8,203 nt of DNA, from NCBI GenBank assembly GCA_002771015.1, contig PCUO01000038.1, positions 1-8,203 on the forward strand, in the 5' to 3' direction. The stretch is from Candidatus Yonathbacteria bacterium CG17_big_fil_post_rev_8_21_14_2_50_43_9 (GTDB lineage Bacteria > Patescibacteriota > Minisyncoccia > Phycocordibacterales > UBA1550). The notes beneath the pieces were generated by a model. The model was not told the DNA's origin and made no database searches. It saw only the letters and a program-made list of their open reading frames with translations. Positions within the stretch are counted from its first letter, which is position 1. Each line of letters opens with the position of its first letter. The position numbers and the translations under genes are program-made. This document shows, in pieces, positions 4,570 through 8,203 of the stretch.

Positions 4570-6375
4570 CTAATTCTCCCCGCCCTTTACCATCTTCAAA
4601 AATACTTCGTGCGGAATGTCCACTGTCCCGCGTGCCTGCATTTTTTTCTTGCCCTTTTTTTGCTTTTCCCATAGTTTCTTTTTACGAGAAATATCGCCAC
4701 CGTACAAGTACCCTGTCACGTCCTTCTTCATCGCTGTGAGCGAGCGAGAAGAAATTATTCTCCCGAGTCCGCAACCTTGAATCTTCACATTAAAAAGCTG
4801 ACGAGGAAGAATACCGTGTAGCTTTTCCACCATATCTTCGGCTTCCTTTTCAATACGGCGTCTTGAAACCACTTTTGAAAAAGCTGGCACAATTTCTTCT
4901 GCTACTAAAATATCCAAACGCGCCACATCAGCCTCACGGTTACCAACGAGCTCGTATGCGAGCGAAGCAAAACCAGAAGACACGCTCTTTAAATCGTCAA
5001 AAAAGTTTCGCATAAGCTCACGAAGAGGCATCTCTACTTCTATGGCTGTGCGATTATCTCCAAAAAGCTCCGTAGCGCCAACGATTGCCTCATGATCATA
5101 TAGAAGTGTCATAATAGGGCTTACATATGCTGGTGGCGTAATGATTTTCACCTTGACCCACTGCTCAAAAATCTTGCTTGTTGAACCATAATCTGGAAAA
5201 AGGTGCGCTGAATAAATAACCTCGCGTTTGCCATTGTTTCGCATTTCAACCTCATATGTAATAGACGGGGTTGTAACAATAATTTCTAGCGTAAATTCGC
5301 GACGGAGTCGCTCCGTCACGATTTCCATATGGAGCATTCCCAAAAATCCACATCGAAACCCGCGACCAAGAACCCCCGACACTTCCTCCTCAAACGAAAG
5401 CGATGAATCTGAAAGTTGCAAAATCTCAAGCGACTGCCGAAGCACAGTAAAGTCGTCCGCGCTTTCTGGGTAAACAGACGCCCACACGACAGGGCGTGGC
5501 TTCATATATCCTGGAAGCGGATCGGCGGAAGCTTTTTGCGTGGTAATAGTATCACCAACTGTCGCGATCCCCGGCTTTTTAATTCCAGTCAAAATATATC
5601 CGATTTCTCCCGCGAAAATAATGTCGGTATCCACCATGTCCGGATGAAAAATCCCCACACCGAGAGCGCCGAATTTCTCTCGCGCTTGTGAAAAGATGAG
5701 CGTGTCATTCTTGCGAGCCTGCCCATCCAGAACGCGGACATACACAATAATCCCCTTATGACTTGAGTATCCAAAGTCAAAAACTAGGGCGCGGAACGGT
5801 CCACCTACGCCACCTTCTGAAACTGGAGCTTTGATACGCTCAATGATTGCGCCAAGAATTTCCGGAACCCCCTGCCCTGTTTTGCCAGATACTTCTAGTA
5901 TCTCACCTGAGTCAATATCAAGAAGTTTCGCGAGTTCGGCTTTTACTTCGTCTACGCGCGCGATTGGAGAGTCAACCTTTGAAACTGCGGGAATAATCAC
6001 CAGTCCCGCTTCACGCGCCATCGCGAGGACAGAGAGTGTTTGAGCCTGCACTCCCTGCGTGGAGTCCACGAGAAGAATCGTTCCTTCAACAGCCTTCATC
6101 GCGCGAGAAACTTCGTATGCAAAGTCAATATGCCCAGGGGTATCAATGAGGTTCAACACATATTTCTCGCCCTTATACATATATTCCATACGCACCGGTT
6201 GCATTTTAATAGTTATGCCCCGTTCGCGTTCAAGCTCCATAGAATCAAGAACTTGCTCCTTCATTTTGCGCGCTTCCACAGTGCCCGTCACTTCAAGCAT
6301 ACGGTCAGCAAGGGTGGATTTACCATGATCAATATGCGCTATTATGGAAAAATTTCGGAGGTGCTTGAGGTCCAT
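4570..6375 (-). CDS. lepA: Elongation factor 4 (LepA) ribosomal GTPase
   Basis: LepA/EF4 binds the ribosome with GTP and is linked to back-translocation and to small-subunit maturation. Starting at the ATG at 6375 gives MDLKHLRNFSIIAHIDHGKS, the normal LepA N terminus, and 601 residues, the usual length. The frame is open further upstream to 6420, but those extra 15 codons lie in promoter and terminator sequence and are rejected. Motifs: P-loop AHIDHGKST 13-21; switch I RERGITI 50-56; DTPGH 78-82 with catalytic His82; G4 SKVD 132-135 (Ser replaces the usual Asn); G5-like SGKTG 163-167. Domain II starts near 193. RGFRCGFLGMLHMEIVTERL marks the domain III end. The LepA-specific tail, YGGDISRKKKLWEKQKKGKK, is near the C terminus. 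No Shine-Dalgarno is present; a -10 box ends 9 nt before the ATG. Confidence 0.97.
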   Translation of the reverse strand: MDLKHLRNFSIIAHIDHGKSTLADRMLEVTGTVEARKMKEQVLDSMELERERGITIKMQPVRMEYMYKGEKYVLNLIDTPGHIDFAYEVSRAMKAVEGTILLVDSTQGVQAQTLSVLAMAREAGLVIIPAVSKVDSPIARVDEVKAELAKLLDIDSGEILEVSGKTGQGVPEILGAIIERIKAPVSEGGVGGPFRALVFDFGYSSHKGIIVYVRVLDGQARKNDTLIFSQAREKFGALGVGIFHPDMVDTDIIFAGEIGYILTGIKKPGIATVGDTITTQKASADPLPGYMKPRPVVWASVYPESADDFTVLRQSLEILQLSDSSLSFEEEVSGVLGRGFRCGFLGMLHMEIVTERLRREFTLEIIVTTPSITYEVEMRNNGKREVIYSAHLFPDYGSTSKIFEQWVKVKIITPPAYVSPIMTLLYDHEAIVGATELFGDNRTAIEVEMPLRELMRNFFDDLKSVSSGFASLAYELVGNREADVARLDILVAEEIVPAFSKVVSRRRIEKEAEDMVEKLHGILPRQLFNVKIQGCGLGRIISSRSLTAMKKDVTGYLYGGDISRKKKLWEKQKKGKKKMQARGTVDIPHEVFLKMVKGGEN

Positions 6376-6384
6376 AGTACGCAA

Positions 6385-6390
6385 AATATA
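6385..6390 (-). promoter_or_regulatory. -10 hexamer of lepA
   Basis: The minus strand reads TATATT, with nine bases between it and the lepA ATG. This is the same distance as for ftsB and the surface gene, and predicts a leaderless mRNA. The -35 position (near 6407-6413) reads only TTGGTT or TTTGGT and overlaps the foot of the upstream terminator stem. Confidence 0.4.
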
Positions 6391-6409
6391 CCACAAAACC
6401 CTTGAAAAC

Positions 6410-6452
6410 CAAAGGTGCAATGAGTACCAGAATGGTGCTCATTGCACCTTTG
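6410..6452 (-). terminator. Terminator hairpin downstream of murJ
   Basis: 6410-6429 and 6433-6452 pair over 20 positions with one G-T mismatch and a 3-nt loop (GAA). On the minus strand the stem ends in CACCTTTGG followed by TTTTCAAGG. It begins 37 bp after the murJ stop and ends just before the lepA promoter, separating the two transcription units. Confidence 0.75.
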
Positions 6453-6460
6453 TGCCTATT

Positions 6461-6474
6461 CTACAACCTACAAC
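6461..6474. repeat. Heptamer tandem pair CTACAAC x2
   Basis: Two perfect adjacent copies of CTACAAC, followed by the partial unit CTAACAC, lie between the murJ stop and its terminator. Confidence 0.6.
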
Positions 6475-6488
6475 CTAACACAGGCATT

Positions 6489-8165
6489 TTAGATTTCCTC
6501 CTTGTCTGGAATAACTACAGTTGACTTCCAGAATTTGCGTTGAAGCGCAGTGCGGACGTCTTTGATTTCTTCGTTGCCCATAAGCTCCAAAATGAGCCAC
6601 CAAGTGAGAAGCCCCGTGGTACCGGCCACAAGCCCCTGCGTGAATATACCTATAAATGTATTCAAGTCTAGATAAAGCCCTAGAACCTCCAAAAATTCAT
6701 AAGCAACAACTCCGGCTATAATTGCAGAAAAAGAACCGTGAATAAGCGTGTCTTTCACTGGCGTAAGAAACCTACCAAACTGCCTTCGGAAGAAATAAAT
6801 AAGGAGCGCTGTATTAAGAAGCATCCCAACTGTGTATGCGAGCGGTAGCATCAAAACTGAAGCGCCAGTAAGCCCCTCAACGCGAAGAAGTGAACCTACA
6901 AAATCTTGAATAAAAGGCGAGCCAGCATAACCAATCAAGAAAAAGTAACCTGTCACACATATCACAATGGCAGACAACACATTCGTGATGAAAGGAATGC
7001 TATTGTTTCCAGTCGCATAAAAACCGCGCGCAAAGAGGTGCCCTGTGGACTGAGCGACGGCCGAGATTGTGAATATTGCAAGACACGCTGCCGTGAGCCT
7101 TGTTGCTGTCCAGTCAAACGAACCAGACCCAAGAATAGTTCGCACAATCTGCGCGCGAAGCACTATCATAAGCACAAGCACTGGAAGAGACCAGAACACG
7201 ATATGTCGAGCGGCGGTCAATATTTTCTCAAGAAATTTTTTAATTTCCGCGTCGGCAAAATGCTTTGAGAGCGCGGGAAATGCCGCTGTGGCGTAGCTGA
7301 CACCAATGATAGCAATTGGCACTGATTGCAGGTTTAGCGCAAAGTTAAACACAGTGATAGATCCTTGTGGAAGACTTGCGGCAAAAACCACAAGCGCAAA
7401 AAGCGCGAGCTGATTTGCAGAAAGCGCGATTGTGCGAGGGAACGACACGCGAGTCACCTCCCAAATATCTGCAAATGACGGCATAAACGAAATTCTCAAC
7501 GTAAAACCATTACGCGAGCTTATATAAAAATGCACAAAGAAATGCATGAATGCGCCCAATACTACTCCAAAACCAAGTCCGATTATTCCAAACGTGGGGT
7601 AGAAAAATAATGCGCCTAGGATTATGCCAATGTTGTATAGAACAGGCGCCAGCGCAAACGCAAAAAATTTGTGGAGCATTTGCGTAACACTGCCAAGAAG
7701 ATTTGAAAGTCCGAGAAGAATTGGCGAAAACAAAAGCAAACGCGACATTATAATAAGTTCATTTAGCGCGTCGCCAGAAAACGCTGGGAATAATGCCTTA
7801 GCAATAGTCGGAGTCGCAATATATACACAGACAGAAACAACAACGAGTATTGAAAAAAAAACAGTGAACGTGTCATTCAAAAACTTTTGCGCGCGCGCAT
7901 CGCTATCGTTTGCTTTTTTAGTTAAAATTGGAATAAGCACCAGCGCTGAAATAAACGAGGCGACTCCAGCAAATACAAAATCCGGTATGCGAAACGCAGC
8001 GTAATAAATATCCAGCGTTTGGCTCGCTCCAAAAAGATGAGCAAGTAACCGATCGCGGATTAGAGCAAGCACCTGTGATAAGATGGCAAAAATTCCTAGG
8101 AGAAGAGCTGCTTCATGTAGCCCGTTCCATTCGCGTGAAAAAAATGAGAGGAGTTTTTTTACCAT
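6489..8165 (-). CDS. murJ: MurJ/MviN-type lipid II flippase
   Basis: The protein has 558 residues, slightly longer than the typical 500-530, and is hydrophobic throughout with about 14 membrane segments. MurJ of the MOP exporter superfamily flips lipid II across the inner membrane for peptidoglycan synthesis. The N-terminal signature LIRDRLLAHLFGASQTLDIYYAAFRIPDF (split here as 35-48 and 49-63) matches MurJ segments 1 and 2, with Arg37-Asp38 and Asp52 conserved. Segment 8 is NFALNLQSVPIAIIGVSYAT (274-293), and LFARGFYATGNN (377-388) matches the conserved region before segment 11. By eye, several arginines essential in E. coli MurJ are missing. A basic and acidic cytoplasmic tail ends in KEEI. 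The start is the ATG at 8165, directly preceded by TATAAT; no Shine-Dalgarno. The next gene, lepA, has its own promoter. Confidence 0.92.
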   Translation of the reverse strand: MVKKLLSFFSREWNGLHEAALLLGIFAILSQVLALIRDRLLAHLFGASQTLDIYYAAFRIPDFVFAGVASFISALVLIPILTKKANDSDARAQKFLNDTFTVFFSILVVVSVCVYIATPTIAKALFPAFSGDALNELIIMSRLLLFSPILLGLSNLLGSVTQMLHKFFAFALAPVLYNIGIILGALFFYPTFGIIGLGFGVVLGAFMHFFVHFYISSRNGFTLRISFMPSFADIWEVTRVSFPRTIALSANQLALFALVVFAASLPQGSITVFNFALNLQSVPIAIIGVSYATAAFPALSKHFADAEIKKFLEKILTAARHIVFWSLPVLVLMIVLRAQIVRTILGSGSFDWTATRLTAACLAIFTISAVAQSTGHLFARGFYATGNNSIPFITNVLSAIVICVTGYFFLIGYAGSPFIQDFVGSLLRVEGLTGASVLMLPLAYTVGMLLNTALLIYFFRRQFGRFLTPVKDTLIHGSFSAIIAGVVAYEFLEVLGLYLDLNTFIGIFTQGLVAGTTGLLTWWLILELMGNEEIKDVRTALQRKFWKSTVVIPDKEEI

Positions 8166-8192
8166 ATTATAAGTTAGTGTTTATAGAGTATA
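8166..8192 (-). promoter_or_regulatory. Possible murJ promoter region
   Basis: The minus strand has TATACT at 8192-8187 and TATAAT at 8171-8166. The second abuts the ATG, so using it would place the transcript start inside the gene. TATACT is the better -10 candidate, giving a leader of roughly 14 nt. The matching -35 would lie beyond the right edge. Confidence 0.3.
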
Positions 8193-8203
8193 CTCCCACG
8201 CTA

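Noticed and set aside
6376..6420. Fifteen-codon N-terminal extension of LepA
   Set aside because: LepA proteins begin at the MDLKHLRNF-like segment, and the extension covers the -10 box and part of the murJ terminator.

Overview
The window looks like chromosomal DNA from a small-genome bacterium of the Candidate Phyla Radiation (Patescibacteria), most likely a Parcubacteria/Paceibacteria relative. This is inferred from the divergent sequences of the LepA, MurJ and FtsB homologues, the LemA-HtpX pair, a large repeat-bearing surface protein with VGIGT motifs, and the lack of Shine-Dalgarno sequences before any gene. The standard bacterial code fits: identified genes end in TAA or TAG, and no TGA has to be read through.

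Layout, read along the minus strand that carries almost everything: murJ (8165-6489), a hairpin terminator (6452-6410), lepA (6375-4570), a long hairpin terminator (4545-4506), ftsB/divIC (4184-3801), tRNA-Gly(CCC) (3731-3661), a complex non-coding stretch (3660-3178), lemA (3177-2596), htpX (2367-1477), and a surface protein that starts at 1151 and runs off the left edge. The only plus-strand gene I accept is a 37-residue single-pass membrane peptide (4311-4424), divergent from ftsB and convergent with lepA.

The genes are chiefly envelope and housekeeping functions. MurJ flips lipid II and FtsB belongs to the divisome. HtpX is a membrane zinc protease, and LemA is its frequent neighbour. EF4 (LepA) acts on ribosomes. 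The left-edge protein is probably exported and displayed at the surface.

The most interesting parts are between genes. (1) A 127-nt foldable element at 3487-3613 lies just beyond tRNA-Gly. Both its ends copy the 3' end of that tRNA, in opposite orientations. (2) A spacer-less 58-bp perfect palindrome lies at 3380-3437. (3) One 14-mer occurs three times, only between genes, and two of the copies build a perfect 15-bp hairpin. (4) Short tandem pairs with a 7-bp period occur in most intergenic gaps, with a different unit each time. (5) In lepA, ftsB and the surface gene a -10-like hexamer ends exactly 9 nt before the start codon, which predicts leaderless mRNAs. MurJ also seems to lack several arginines considered essential in E. 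coli MurJ.
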